From the NCBI GenBank assembly GCA_963777165.1, contig CAVZPO010000022.1, forward strand, positions 62,001 to 126,000: a stretch of 64,000 nt of DNA. Reading direction: 5' to 3'. Source of the DNA: DYJB01 sp963777165. GTDB taxonomy: Bacteria > Chloroflexota > Anaerolineae > Anaerolineales > E44-bin32. Positions 44,714 to 55,541 of this stretch are shown piece by piece. The stretch's first letter is position 1; the number at the start of each line of letters is the position of its first letter. The notes beneath the pieces are model-generated. The model was not told the DNA's origin, ran no database searches, and was given only the letters and a program-made list of their open reading frames with translations. Both the position numbers and the translations under genes were made by a program.

Positions 44714-46090
44714 ATGCCAGCGTACCCGGCTGAGCCGTTTCGCATCAAGGTCGTCGAGCCGATCCGCAGCCTCGATCGGGCACAACGCCTGTCGGCCATG
44801 AAGGCCGCCGGCTACAACGTGTTCGGGCTGCGCTCGGACGATATCTACGTCGACCTGCTGACCGACTCCGGGACCGGCGCGATGAGCGACCGGCAGTGGG
44901 CAGCCATGATGCTGGGCGACGAGTCGTATGCCGGGGCACGCTCCTTCTATCGCCTGAAAGATGCCATCGACACGATCTTCGGTTTCCGCCACTTCATGCC
45001 CACCCATCAGGGCCGCGCCGCCGAGAACATCCTGACCAAGCTGCTGGTCAAGCCCGGACAGTTCATCCCGTCCAACACGCATTTCGACACGACCGAGGGC
45101 AACATCCTCGACCGCGGCGGCCGGCCGACGAACCTGGCCATTCCGGAGGCAGCGCATGCCTCCGATCTGCATCCGTTCAAGGGCAACATGGACCTGGCGG
45201 CGCTGGAGGCGTTCATCGAGCGCGTCGGCGCGGAGAACATCCCGCTGGGCATGATGACCATCACCAGCAACGGCGTGGGCGGGCAGCCGGTCTCGCTCGA
45301 GAATCTGCGCCAGGTGAGCGCGATCTACCGGCGGCACCGGATTCCGTTCTTCATCGACGCCTGCCGCTACGCCGAGAATGCCTTCTTCATCCAGCAGCGG
45401 GAGCCGGGCTGCTCCCAGTTGCCGGTGCGCGAGATCGCCCGGCAGATGTTCGCGCTGGCCGACGGCGCCACGATGAGCGCCAAGAAGGACGCCATTGTCA
45501 ACATGGGCGGCTTCCTGGCGATGAACGATGACGAGCTGTATCAGAGCGCCTGCAACGAGCTGATCTTGCGCGAGGGGTTCCCGACCTACGGCGGGCTATC
45601 CGGCCGCGATCTCGACGCGATGGCCGTCGGCCTGTGGGAGGGCCTGGAGGAAGGGTATCTGGCGTACCAGGTCGGCCAGGTGGCCTACCTGGCGCAGCGC
45701 ATGCTGGACCTCGGCGTGCCGGTGATCCAGCCTCCAGGCGGCCACGCCGTGTACATTGATGCCGGCGCGTTCCTGGCGCACATCCCGCGCGGCGAATTCC
45801 CCGGTCAGGCGTTGGCCGTCGAGCTGTACCTGGAAGGCGGCGTGCGCGGCGTCGAGCTGGGCTCGGTGATGTTTGCGCGGGAAGAGGAAGCCACCGGCGA
45901 AATGGTCTACCCGTTGATGGAGCTTGTGCGTCTGGCGCTGCCGCGGCGCACGTACACGCAGGCCCACCTTGATTTCGTGGCGGAGGCGGTCGGCCGCATC
46001 GCCGCCCGCAAGACCGAGGTCCGCGGCTACCGCATCACCTACCAGCCCCGGCTGATGCGCCACTTCACGGCGCGCTTCGAGCCGCTCTGA
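44714..46090 (+). CDS. tnaA: tryptophanase
   Basis: 458 residues from the ATG at 44714 (GGGGGAGG upstream). Beta-eliminating PLP lyase that splits tryptophan into indole, pyruvate and ammonia. The PLP lysine is K257 in TMSAKKDAIVNMGG. Residues that separate it from tyrosine phenol-lyase favour tryptophanase: GVRGVELG (V-E-L where TPL has M-E-R) and RHFTARF with the tryptophanase His near the C-terminus. No TnaC-like leader peptide was seen and no permease is adjacent. A TAGACT box at about 44679 may be its promoter. Confidence 0.9.
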   Translation: MPAYPAEPFRIKVVEPIRSLDRAQRLSAMKAAGYNVFGLRSDDIYVDLLTDSGTGAMSDRQWAAMMLGDESYAGARSFYRLKDAIDTIFGFRHFMPTHQGRAAENILTKLLVKPGQFIPSNTHFDTTEGNILDRGGRPTNLAIPEAAHASDLHPFKGNMDLAALEAFIERVGAENIPLGMMTITSNGVGGQPVSLENLRQVSAIYRRHRIPFFIDACRYAENAFFIQQREPGCSQLPVREIARQMFALADGATMSAKKDAIVNMGGFLAMNDDELYQSACNELILREGFPTYGGLSGRDLDAMAVGLWEGLEEGYLAYQVGQVAYLAQRMLDLGVPVIQPPGGHAVYIDAGAFLAHIPRGEFPGQALAVELYLEGGVRGVELGSVMFAREEEATGEMVYPLMELVRLALPRRTYTQAHLDFVAEAVGRIAARKTEVRGYRITYQPRLMRHFTARFEPL

Positions 46091-46262
46091 CGGCGTTCGC
46101 CGGCAACCATTGCGCGTTGGCCGGCAGGGCGGAGCCCGCTGGCTCCCTCGATCTGGACGCCGATCCTGCCTTGCCACCAAATCGTGGGGGCACGGCCCGA
46201 CATGCACCTATGCGTTCATCGGTGCATTCCCGCGGTCACGTTGCCCTCGCCTGTTCCGGCAA

Positions 46263-46296
46263 GGGTGAAGCATCGGCTTGCGCCGATGCTTCACCC
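46263..46296. repeat. 15-bp perfect hairpin downstream of tnaA
   Basis: 46263-46277 and 46282-46296 are exact inverted repeats around TTGC. No U-tract follows, so a palindromic repeat is as likely as a terminator. The 46091-46701 gap holds only this and the two following repeats. Confidence 0.5.
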
Positions 46297-46395
46297 GCAC
46301 CCACCTCCCCGAGGCAACCTTCAAATGCGACGCGCGCCGAATGACCGACGCCGGCGCCCTCGATCCGGACAGCGGTCCTCCCTGCCCGGCAGACC

Positions 46396-46423
46396 GTAGG
46401 GGCACGGCATGCCGTGCCCCTAC
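46396..46423. repeat. 28-bp perfect palindrome of the GTAGGGGCA type
   Basis: GTAGGGGCACGGCA is followed directly by its exact inverted copy. Related in its outer bases to the elements at 35392, 37000 and 46589. Confidence 0.6.
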
Positions 46424-46588
46424 AAGCTCTTCGGTGAATTCCCTCCGTCGCGCCACGCAGGCTGAAGCCTGCGGCTACCTGCCAACGGCTCTCGCTGCAT
46501 TCCCCATCGAAATCCCCTGAGGATGCACGCAGCCGCAATCTTCGGGCTGCCCCGCGACGGACGCAGACTTCTTCACTCGAAACGAACC

Positions 46589-46662
46589 GTAGGGGCGAAG
46601 CACCGTTCGTGCCGCGAAGCCCGGCGGCACGCCAGGTGCGAGACGGCATGCTTCGCCCCTAC
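46589..46662. repeat. palindromic dispersed repeat with GTAGGGGCGAAGCA ends, copy 2
   Basis: 74 bp with perfect 14-bp terminal inverted repeats (46589-46602 and 46649-46662). The interior matches 35392-35506 read on the other strand, with a central deletion. Confidence 0.65.
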
Positions 46663-46701
46663 GCATTCGAAAGGAGGTGTACGTGATCGGCTCGGGTCCG
46701 G

Positions 46702-48077
46702 TTATTTCGCCGGAGCCTTCCGCGCGTCGTCGATCGCCTTCTTGACGTTGACGAACGGCAGCAGGATCAGCCCCATGATGAAGAAGAAGATCAGCGACAG
46801 GATCGCCGGGCGCAGGCTGCCGAACGCCTGGTTCATCACGCCGAACAGCAGCGGCCCGGTCCATGACGTGCCGCGCTCGCTGACCTCGTAGAACGAATAG
46901 AACTCGGCCTCCCTGCCGGCCGGGATCATCTGGGCGAACAGGCTGCGGCTGATCGCCTGGCTGCCGCCCATCACGACGGCGATGAAGGCGCCCAGGATCC
47001 AGAACTGGAGCACGCGGGTGTCGCCCTGCAGCCCGGCGTAGGCGTAGATCACGACCCCGGCCCAGATCACCAGGCTGATCAGGATCGACTGCTTGGCGCC
47101 CACCCACCCGGCCAGCTTGCCCCAGAAGAGCGCACCGCCGAAGGCGACGAACTGGATCATCAGGATCACGACGATCAGCGTCGACTGGTCGATCTCGAGG
47201 CCGCCGCGCAGCACCGGTGCGGCGGCGAACGTCGCCGAGACGGCGATCACCGTCTGGATGCCGTCGTTGTACAGGAAGTAGGCCAGCAGGAACTTGAGCG
47301 TCTCCGGGTAGTGCTTCAGCTCGCGCAGCGTGCTCGCAAGCTGCTTGAAGCCGACGCTGACATACGTCGCGCCGGCCGGCAGCGCCCGCCGCGCATGGCG
47401 CGCCCGCAAGCGCGACCAGGTGTAGAGCGACCAGCCCAGCCACCAAACGCCGGCGGACGCCAGGTTGATGCGCACCGCCAGATCGGTCGGCACCCCCAGC
47501 GCCTCATGGAACTGGTAGAACGCCAGGTTGAGGACCAACAGCAGGCCACCGCCCAGGTAGCCCATCGCCCAGCCGTAGGACGAGACGCTGTCGCGCCGGT
47601 CCTCGCTGGCGATGTCCGGCAGGTAGGAGTTGTAGAACACCATCGCTGCGCCGAACGCCAGATTGGCCAGGATGAAGAGCAAACCGCCCAGCCACCACAC
47701 GCTCGCCGTGGTGAAGAACAACAGGACGGTCGCCAGCCCGCCGAGCGTGGCGAACAGGCGCATCATCTGCTTGCGCAGGTGCGAGTAGTCGGCGATGGCG
47801 CCCAGGATCGGCAGGAACAGCACCTGCAGCCCGACGGAGATCGAGACACAGTAAGGAAGGAAGGAGTCCGGAGCGATGGGGATTCCCCCAGCCGTGCCAT
47901 CCCGTCGGCGAAGGGCGTCGCCGCCTGGGCGGCCAGGGATGCCAGGTAGGGCCCAAGGAAGACCGTCCCGACGGTCGTGCTGAAGGCCGAGTTGGCCCAG
48001 TCGTAGAACGCCCAGCCGCGGATCTCGCGCTTGTCGTTGACCGGCACGCCCTGAACGGCCACGGGGATCGCGGTCAT
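46702..48077 (-). CDS. UMF1/Atg22-like MFS transporter (one frameshift)
   Basis: About 455 residues after repair, 12 helices. The N-terminus REIRGWAFYDWANSAFSTTV is the hallmark of the vacuole effluxer Atg22-like (UMF1) family, believed to export amino acids; YNSYLPDIASEDRRDSVSSY and ISRSLFAQMIPAGREAEFYS are also typical. The ATG at 48075-48077 has GGGAGG upstream. The frame breaks near 47885 in a GGGGATTCCCCC stretch. No operon partner. Confidence 0.88.
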
Positions 48078-48583
48078 CTCCACCTCCCTACGCGTTGGGG
48101 ATTCTGCCGGTGCCCGGGGTTTGGGCGCCGAGATGCATGATTATGCAACGAAACGGACCAGCAAGGGAATGTGGTCTGCTCCGTGGCGTCCCCCCTTCCC
48201 GAGCAGGCGGGAGGTCCGCCCTTGCTGCCGGCTGCAAACTGGAAGGGCAGGCTGCGCCAGGGTGTGATCCCCGCTCGAGAAGTCTCCGGGACCGGTGCGG
48301 TGTGACAGCCGCGCGGCCAGATGATTCCGAGTTGGAGGATGAAATTGGGGGTGCGCAGTCTGTCGCGCTCCGCCGCCGGAAACCGGGCGCATGGCGCGCA
48401 AGCACCGGCAGGTTGGCCGGGAAGGCACGTGGCCATCGGAGCGGACGTTGGAGCATCCCCGGGAGCCGACGGGCATCGGCTTCCCCCCGGTCAATCGCCG
48501 GACTGTAGCATAGCCTTCGTTGCCGCGCCCCGTGCGGTCGTTTGGAAATCGCCCGTGTGGTATCCTGACTCCGCACAAACCCC

Positions 48584-50347
48584 ATGACGGCTTCTGAGTT
48601 CGTCCTCCCGCAGGCATTGCGATCGGATCGCCGCACGCCGCTGCGCTGGGTGTTATCCCACGTGCGGCGGCAGGGGTGGCTGCTGATCCTGCTGCTCGTC
48701 GGCGCGCTGGGCAACGCCTCGCTGGCGGCGGTCGTGCCGGTGCTGGTCGGGCGCGCCTTCAACGTGATGTTGAGCGCGAAGCCGGACCTGCGTCTGGTCG
48801 GCACGCTGGCGCTGGTGATCGCCGTCTCGCAGGTCGGCCGCGGCCTGCTGCAGCTGGGACGCAACTTCAGCGCCGAGCTCTCGGCGCAGCGCGTCGAGCG
48901 CGACGTCCGACAGGAGCTGTACTTGAGCCTGCTGGGCAAGAGCATGACCTTCCACAGCCTGCAGCCGATCGGCGACACGATGGCCCGGGCGACGAACGAC
49001 GTGCGGCAGGTCAATTACCTTTTCAGCCCCGGCCTGAACCTGGTGATCGGCTCGGCCAACTTCATGATCGTGCCGCTGATCGTCGCCCCTACCTATCACC
49101 CGTCGCTGGTCCTGATCCCGGCGCTGTACATCATTGCCTACGGGCTGGCCGTGGCTCAATACCTGCGGCAGCTCGAACCGGTCACCGAGCGCGTGCGCCA
49201 GGCCTTCGGGACGCTGAATGCGCGCCTGGCGGAAGCGCTCGACGGCATCGAGGTGGTCAAGGGGCACGCGAGGGAGGCCGAAGAGGTCGATGGCTTCGAG
49301 GCGCGGGCGCGGGTGGTGCGCGATGCCTCCGTGCGCCAGGGCGACATCGAGGCGCGCTTCCTGCCGCTGCTGCTCCTGGCGCTGGCCGAGGCGGGCGCGT
49401 TCCTGCATGGGCTGCTGCTTTACCGCCAGGGGCTGCTGGACGTCGGCCAGGTGATCGCCTTCGTCGGGTTGATCCAACTATTCGGCTTCCCGACCTACGT
49501 CTCGCTGTGGGCGTATTCGCAACTCTCGATGGGGCTGGCCAGCGCACAGCGTATTCTGGAGCTGATCAACCGCGAGACCGAGCTCGATCACAACCCGCGC
49601 GGCCACGCCGCGCCGATGCGCGGTGAGATCGAGTTTCGCGACGTGACCTTCGGTTACACGGATCGCGGCCCGAGCCTGGAGCAGGTGACCTTCCGCGTCC
49701 AGCCGGGACAGACGGTGGCGATCGTCGGGCAGACCGGCTCCGGCAAGACATCGCTGGCCAAGCTCGTCAACCGCACGCACGACGTCTCGGCCGGTGCGGT
49801 GTGCGTCGACGGGATCGACGTGCGCCAGTGGGAGCTGGGCGCGCTGCGGCGCCAGATCGCCATCATCGAGCAGGACGTCTTCCTGTTCTCGCGCACCATC
49901 GCCGAGAACATCGCCTTCGGCCGACCGGGCGCCACGCCGGCCGAGATCGAGGCGGCGGCCAAGGCGGCACAGGCCCACGAGTTCATCAGCGCTTTTTCCG
50001 ACGGCTACGCCACGCTGGTGGGCGAGCGCGGCGTGACGCTCTCGGGCGGCCAAAGGCAGCGCATCGCCCTGGCCCGCGCCCTGCTCTCCGACCCGCGCAT
50101 CCTGATCCTGGACAACTCGACCAGCTCGATCGACAGCGCCACCGAGGACCAGATCCAGCGCGCCCTGTTCCAGGCGTCGCGCGGCCGGACGACGATCCTG
50201 ATCACCCACCGGTTGTCGCAGATCCGCTGGGCCGATCTGATCGTCGTGCTGCGCCGCGGGCGGCTGGCGGCCGCCGGGTCGCACGACGATTTGATGCGCA
50301 CGTCGGACGCCTACCGGCGCATCTTCACGCGTTACGAGGGCGCCTAG
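48584..50347 (+). CDS. ABC exporter half-transporter A, copy 1 (degenerate-site subunit)
   Basis: 587 residues: an N-terminal transmembrane domain with six helices (residues about 30-320; LLILLLVGALGNASLAAVVP first) and an ATPase domain with Walker A GQTGSGKTSLAKL, signature LSGGQRQRIALARALL, Walker B LILDNSTSSID and the switch HRLSQIRWAD. The residue after the Walker B Asp is Asn instead of Glu, so its own site should be poor in hydrolysis, as in the degenerate subunit of heterodimeric MsbA-like exporters. The partner gene follows 2 bp after the stop. Substrate (drug, lipid or peptide) unknown. Confidence 0.93.
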   Translation: MTASEFVLPQALRSDRRTPLRWVLSHVRRQGWLLILLLVGALGNASLAAVVPVLVGRAFNVMLSAKPDLRLVGTLALVIAVSQVGRGLLQLGRNFSAELSAQRVERDVRQELYLSLLGKSMTFHSLQPIGDTMARATNDVRQVNYLFSPGLNLVIGSANFMIVPLIVAPTYHPSLVLIPALYIIAYGLAVAQYLRQLEPVTERVRQAFGTLNARLAEALDGIEVVKGHAREAEEVDGFEARARVVRDASVRQGDIEARFLPLLLLALAEAGAFLHGLLLYRQGLLDVGQVIAFVGLIQLFGFPTYVSLWAYSQLSMGLASAQRILELINRETELDHNPRGHAAPMRGEIEFRDVTFGYTDRGPSLEQVTFRVQPGQTVAIVGQTGSGKTSLAKLVNRTHDVSAGAVCVDGIDVRQWELGALRRQIAIIEQDVFLFSRTIAENIAFGRPGATPAEIEAAAKAAQAHEFISAFSDGYATLVGERGVTLSGGQRQRIALARALLSDPRILILDNSTSSIDSATEDQIQRALFQASRGRTTILITHRLSQIRWADLIVVLRRGRLAAAGSHDDLMRTSDAYRRIFTRYEGA

Positions 50348-50349
50348 CC

Positions 50350-51747
50350 ATGGGCTTCTTCGACGGCCTGGAAGCCGAGCCCTACGACCGCACCTACCGC
50401 GACCGCGACCTGGTGCGCCGGATGGCGGACGCCTTCCGGCCGAAGGCGCGCGCCATCGGCCTGATCCTGCTGTGCAACCTGATCGGCGCCGCCGCCGGCG
50501 TGGGCGTCCCGATCCTGATGGCCCGCGGCGTCGACATGATGGTCAAGTCCGGGACACCGGCGGGTATGGCGGCGCTGGCCGCGGCGCTGTTCATCCTGGG
50601 CGCCGCCAACTGGGGAGTGAGCTGGATCCGCCGCCGGGTGACGGCGCGGGCCGTCGGCGACGTGATGCTGGCACTGCGCCGCCGGGCGTTCGCCGCTGCT
50701 GCCGAGCACGACCTTTCCTTCTATGACGAGCACTCCTCGGGCCGCATCGTCAGCCGCATCACGTCCGACACCGAGGAGTTCGCCAACGTCGTCACGCTGG
50801 TCGCCGACCTGATGAGTTCGTTCTTCCAGGCCGGCATCCTGTTGATCGTCCTGGCGCGCATCGAGGTCCGGCTCCTGCCCTGGCTGCTGGTGACGCTGCC
50901 GCCGGTGTTCTTCAGTGCCTACGCCTTCCGGCGCCTGGCGCGGACGGTGACGCGGCGCGGGTTCCGCGCCATGGCCAACGTCAACGCTCTTACCAAGGAA
51001 GCGGTGAGCGGCATCGCCGTGGCCAAGAACTTCCGCCAGGAAGCCGCCATCTTCACCGAGTTCGACCGGGTCAACCAGCAGTCGTATGCCATCAACGTCC
51101 GGCGCGGGTTCGTGCTGGGGATGGTCTTTCCGGTGTTGAACGCGCTGGCCGGGCCGGGGACGGCGCTGCTGTTGTACGCCGGTGCGGTCAACGTCGCCGG
51201 GGCGCTGATCACCTACGGGTCGTGGTACCTGTTCGTCACCAGCCTGGACTACTTCTGGGACCCGATGTTGGCCTTCTCGTCGTACTGGAGCCGGATCCAG
51301 GGCGGGCTGTCGGCGGCCGAGCGTGTCTTTGCGCTGATCGACGCCGAGTCCGCCGTGGTGCAGCTCGAACGGCGCGCTGTTCCGACGCTGCGGGGCGAGA
51401 TCCGCTTCGAGCACGTGGGCTTCTATTACAAGTCGAGCGAGCCCGTGCTGAAGGACTTCGACCTGCTCGTGCGTCCCGGGGAGACGCTGGCGCTCGTCGG
51501 GCACACCGGCGCCGGCAAGTCGTCGATCGCCAAGCTGGTGACGCGGTTCTACGAGTTCCAGAGCGGGCGGCTGCTGATCGACGGGATGGACATCCGCACG
51601 CTCGACCTGCAGGCCTACCGCCGGCAGTTGGAGCATCCCCGGGAGCCGACGGGCGTCAGCTTCCCCCCGGTCAATGGCCGGACTATAGCACAGCCTTCGT
51701 CGCCGCGCCCCGTGGGGCCTTCCGAAATCGCCCGTGTGGTATCCTGA
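50350..51747 (+). pseudogene. ABC exporter half-transporter B, copy 1, truncated by the duplication
   Basis: 465 codons. The first 425 or so match copy 2 through the membrane domain and Walker A (GHTGAGKSSIAKL). At AYRRQL the sequence crosses the duplication junction (about 51627) and continues as unrelated codons (EHPREPTGVSFPP) to a TGA at 51745. The Q-loop, signature, Walker B and H-loop are all lost, so the product cannot hydrolyse ATP. It may be inert, or act as a partial partner for copy 1 of A. Confidence 0.85.
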
Positions 51748-51760
51748 CGCCGCACACCCC

Positions 51761-53526
51761 ATGACCGTTTCTGAGTTCGTCCTCCCGCAGGCATTGCGAT
51801 CGGATCGCCGCACGCCGCTGCGCTGGGTGCTGTCCCATGTGCGGCGGCAGTGGTGGCTGTTGATCCTGCTGCTCATCGGCGCGCTGGGCAACGCCTCGCT
51901 GGCGGCGGTCGTCCCGGTGATGATCGGGCGCGCCTTCAACGTGATGTTGAGCGCCACGCCGGACCTGCGCCTGGTCGGCACGCTGGCGCTGGTGATCGCC
52001 GGCTCGCAGATCGGCCGCGGCGTGCTGCAGCTCGGGCGCAACTTCAGCGCCGAGCTCTCGGCGCAGCGCGTCGAGCGCGACATCCGCCAGGAGCTGTACC
52101 TCAGCCTGCTGGGCAAGAGCATGACCTTCCACAGCCTGCAGCCGGTCGGCGACACGATGGCCCGGGCGACGAACGACGTGCGCCAGGTCAACTACCTGTT
52201 CAGCCCCGGGCTGAACCTGGTGATCGGCTCGGCCAACTTCATGATCGTGCCGCTGATCGTCGCCCCCACCTATCACCCGTCGCTGGTCCTGATCCCGGCG
52301 CTGTACATCGTTGCCTACGGTCTGGCCGTGGCGCAGTACCTGCGGCAGCTCGAACCGGTCACCGAGCGCGTGCGCCAGGCGTTCGGGACGCTGAACGCGC
52401 GCCTGGCCGAAGCGCTCGACGGCATCGAGGTGGTCAAGGGGCACGCGCGGGAGGCCGAGGAGGTCGATGGCTTCGAGGCGCGGGCGCGCGTGCGTGCGCG
52501 ATGCCTCCGTGCACCAGGGCGACATCGAGGCGCGCTTCCTGCCGCTGCTGCTCCTGGCGCTGGCCGAGGCGGGCGCCTTCCTGCACGGGCTGCTGCTCTA
52601 CCGCCAGGGGCTGCTCGACGTCGGCCAGGTGATCGCCTTCGTCGGGTTGATCCAGCTGTTCGGCTTCCCGACCTACGTCTCGCTGTGGGCCTACTCGCAG
52701 CTCTCGATGGGGCTGGCCAGCGCGCAGCGCATCCTGGAGCTGATCAACCGCGAGACCGAGCTCGATCACAACCCGCGCGGCCACGCCGCGCCGATGCGCG
52801 GCGAGATCGAGTTCCGCGACGTGACCTTCGGTTACACGGATCGCGGCCCGAGCCTGGAGCAGGTGACCTTCCGCGTCCAGCCGGGACAGACGGTGGCGAT
52901 CGTCGGGCAGACCGGCTCCGGCAAGACATCGCTGGCCAAGCTGGTCAACCGCACGCACGACGTCTCGGCCGGCACGGTGCTGCGTCGACGGGATCGACGT
53001 GCGCCAATGGGAGCTGGGCGCGCTGCGCCGCCAGATCGCCATCATCGAGCAGGACGTGTTCCTGTTCTCGCGCACCATCGCCGAGAACATCGCCTTCGGG
53101 CGACCGGGCGCCACGCCGGCCGAGATCGAGGCGGCGGCCAAGGCGGCACAGGCCCACGAGTTCATCAGCGCTTTTTCCGACGGCTACCGCACGCTGGTCG
53201 GCGAGCGCGGCGTGACGCTCTCGGGCGGCCAACGGCAGCGCATCGCCCTGGCCCGCGCCCTGCTCTCCGACCCGCGCATCCTGATCCTGGACGACTCGAC
53301 CAGCTCGATCGACAGCGCCACCGAGGACCAGATCCAGCGCGCCCTGTTCCAGGCGTCGCGCGGCCGGACGACGATCCTGATCACCCACCGGCTGTCGCAG
53401 ATCCGCTGGGCCGATCTGATCGTCGTGCTGCGCCGCGGCCGGCTGGCGGCCGCCGGGTCGCACGACGATTTGATGCGCACGTCGGACGCCTACCGGCGCA
53501 TCTTCACGCGTTACGAGGGCGCCTAG
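51761..53526 (+). CDS. ABC exporter half-transporter A, copy 2 (two frameshifts)
   Basis: Same protein as at 48584. Indels relative to copy 1 break the frame near 52495 and near 52981; reading through them gives a full 587-residue protein. The Walker B here is LILDDSTSSID, with Asp in place of the catalytic Glu, the usual form of a degenerate subunit. The Shine-Dalgarno and 5' flank are copied from unit 1 with a 3-bp difference. It is followed 2 bp later by the complete partner B. Confidence 0.85.
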
Positions 53527-53528
53527 CC

Positions 53529-55366
53529 ATGGGCTTCTTCGACGGCCTGGAAGCCGAGCCCTACGACCGCACCTACCGCGACCGCGACCTGGTGCGCCGG
53601 ATGGCGGACGCCTTCCGGCCGAAGGCGCGCGCCATCGGCCTGATCCTGCTGTGCAACCTGATCGGCGCCGCCGCCGGCGTGGGCGTCCCGATCCTGATGG
53701 CCCGCGGCGTCGACATGATGGTCAAGTCCGGGACACCGGCGGGTATGGCGGCGCTGGCCGCGGCGCTGTTCATCCTGGGCGCCGCCAACTGGGGCGTGAG
53801 CTGGATCCGCCGCCGGGTGACGGCGCGGGCCGTCGGCGACGTGATGCTGGCGCTGCGCCGCCGGGCGTTCGCCGCCGCTGCCGAGCACGACCTTTCCTTC
53901 TATGACGAGCACTCCTCGGGCCGCATCGTCAGCCGCATCACGTCCGACACCGAGGAGTTCGCCAACGTCGTCACGCTGGTCGCCGACCTGCTGAGTTCGT
54001 TCTTCCAGGCCGGCATCCTGCTGATCGTCCTGGCGCGCATCGAGGTCCGGCTCCTGCCCTGGCTGCTGGTGACGCTGCCGCCGGTGTTCTTCAGTGCCTA
54101 CGCCTTCCGGCGCCTGGCGCGCACGGTGACGCGGCGCGGGTTCCGCGCCATGGCCAACGTCAACGCTCTTACCAAGGAAGCGGTGAGCGGCATCGCCGTG
54201 GCCAAGAACTTCCGCCAGGAAGGCGCCATCTTCACCGAGTTCGACCGGGTCAACCAGCAGTCGTATGCCATCAACGTCCGGCGCGGGTTCGTGCTGGGGA
54301 TGGTCTTTCCCGGTGCTGAACGCGCTGGCCGGGCCGGGGACGGCGCTGCTGTTGTACGCCGGTGCGGTCAACGTCGCCGGGGCGCTGATCACCTACGGGT
54401 CGTGGTACCTGTTCGTCACCAGCCTGGACTACTTCTGGGACCCGATGCTGGCCTTCTCGTCGTACTGGAGCCGGATCCAGGGCGGGCTGTCGGCGGCCGA
54501 GCGCGTCTTTGCGCTGATCGACGCCGAGTCCGCCGTGGTGCAGCTCGAACGGCGCGCCGTTCCGGCGCTGCGGGGCGAGATCCGCTTCGAGCACGTGGGC
54601 TTCTATTACAAGTCGAGCGAGCCCGTGCTGAAGGACTTCGACCTGCTCGTGCGTCCCGGGGAGACGCTGGCGCTCGTCGGGCACACCGGCGCCGGCAAGT
54701 CGTCGATCGCCAAGCTGGTGACGCGCTTCTACGAGTTCCAGAGCGGGCGGCTGCTGATCGACGGGATGGACATCCGCACGCTCGACCTGCAGGCCTACCG
54801 CCGGCAGTTGGGGATCGTGCCGCAGTCGCCGTTCCTGTTTTCGGGGACGGTGATCGACAACATCCGCTATGCGCGCCCGGTGGCGCCGCTGGACGAGATC
54901 GAGGCGCTGGCGCGGCGGATCGGCGGGGGCGAGTGGCTCGAGTCGCTGCCCGAGGGGCTGGCGACCGAGGTCGGCGAGCGCGGGGCGCGGCTGTCGATGG
55001 GGCAGCGGCAGTTGGTGTCGCTGATGCGCGTGCTGGTGCAGAAGCCGGCGATCTTCATCTTAGATGAGGCGACGGCCAACATCGACCCGTTCACCGAGGC
55101 GCAGATCCAGGAGGCGCTGGGGCTGATCCTGGCGGAAACGACGGCGCTGCTGATCGCCCACCGCTTGTCGACCGTCGCGCGCCGCCGACCGGATCCTCGT
55201 CCTGCGCCAGGGCGTGATTCTCGAAGAAGGCGACCACGACGGCCTGCTCCGGCGCGGCGGCCACTACGCCGAGCTGTACAACACGTATTTCAGGCACCAG
55301 GCGTTGGGGTATGTCCCGGAGGGGATGGAGATCGTGGACGGGAGGCTGAGCGTGAAGGGGAGCTGA
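53529..55366 (+). CDS. ABC exporter half-transporter B, copy 2 (catalytic subunit, two frameshifts)
   Basis: About 612 residues after repair. Membrane domain begins MGFFDGLEAEPYDRTYRDRD; ATPase domain has Walker A GHTGAGKSSIAKL, Q-loop IVPQSPFLF, signature LSMGQRQLVSL, Walker B FILDEATANID with the catalytic Glu, and the H-loop AHRLSTV. The signature is LSMGQ rather than LSGGQ. Indels near 54311 (extra C) and 55190 shift the frame; after the second, the end reads RILVLRQGVILEEGDHDGLL and stops at 55364-55366. With A it forms a heterodimer having one consensus site (Glu of B with LSGGQ of A). Confidence 0.88.
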
Positions 55367-55509
55367 GGCTCGCCCGCGATTCCTCAGCCGGCCGCCTTCG
55401 ACATCAAGTCCCCCCCCACCTCCTCGGCGGTTCGACCAGCTTCGCGCACTTGCGACCCCCATTTCGCCAGAGCCAAGATCGGTTGTTGAGCTTCGCTGTA
55501 GAATCCGTT

Positions 55510-55516
55510 GTTAGGC
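55510..55516 (+). other. integron-type core site (GTTAGGC), left edge of cassette array
   Basis: GTTAGGC is the 1R-type core sequence seen at the ends of the attC sites at 56345 and 57466. Only this 3' half-site is visible here. It could be an attI remnant or a truncated attC. No integrase gene is found to its left. Confidence 0.4.
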
Positions 55517-55541
55517 GGCCAGCAGTCACAAGGACTACCAG

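Larger units (their letters stand above)
48447..54810. repeat. 3,180-bp tandem duplication of an ABC exporter gene pair
   Basis: Unit 1 runs from about 48447 to 51626 and unit 2 from 51627 to about 54806. GTTGGAGCATCCCCGGGAGC occurs at both unit starts with an offset of exactly 3,180 bp, and CCGCCGGCAGTTG occurs at 51618 and 54798. The bases GTTGG are shared by both parents at the junction (microhomology). The copies differ by scattered substitutions. The 48078-48446 stretch upstream shows nothing recognisable. Confidence 0.9.

Noticed and set aside
44714..46090. Tyrosine phenol-lyase.
   Set aside because: The M-E-R motif of TPL is V-E-L here and the C-terminus carries the tryptophanase RHFTA His.
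46091..46701. Insertion sequence remnants after tnaA.
   Set aside because: Only short palindromes occur; no transposase fragment could be read in any frame.
55367..55541. Complete attC or attI site left of cassette 1.
   Set aside because: Only the GTTAGGC half-site is visible; no matching RYYYAAC core or paired arms were found upstream.
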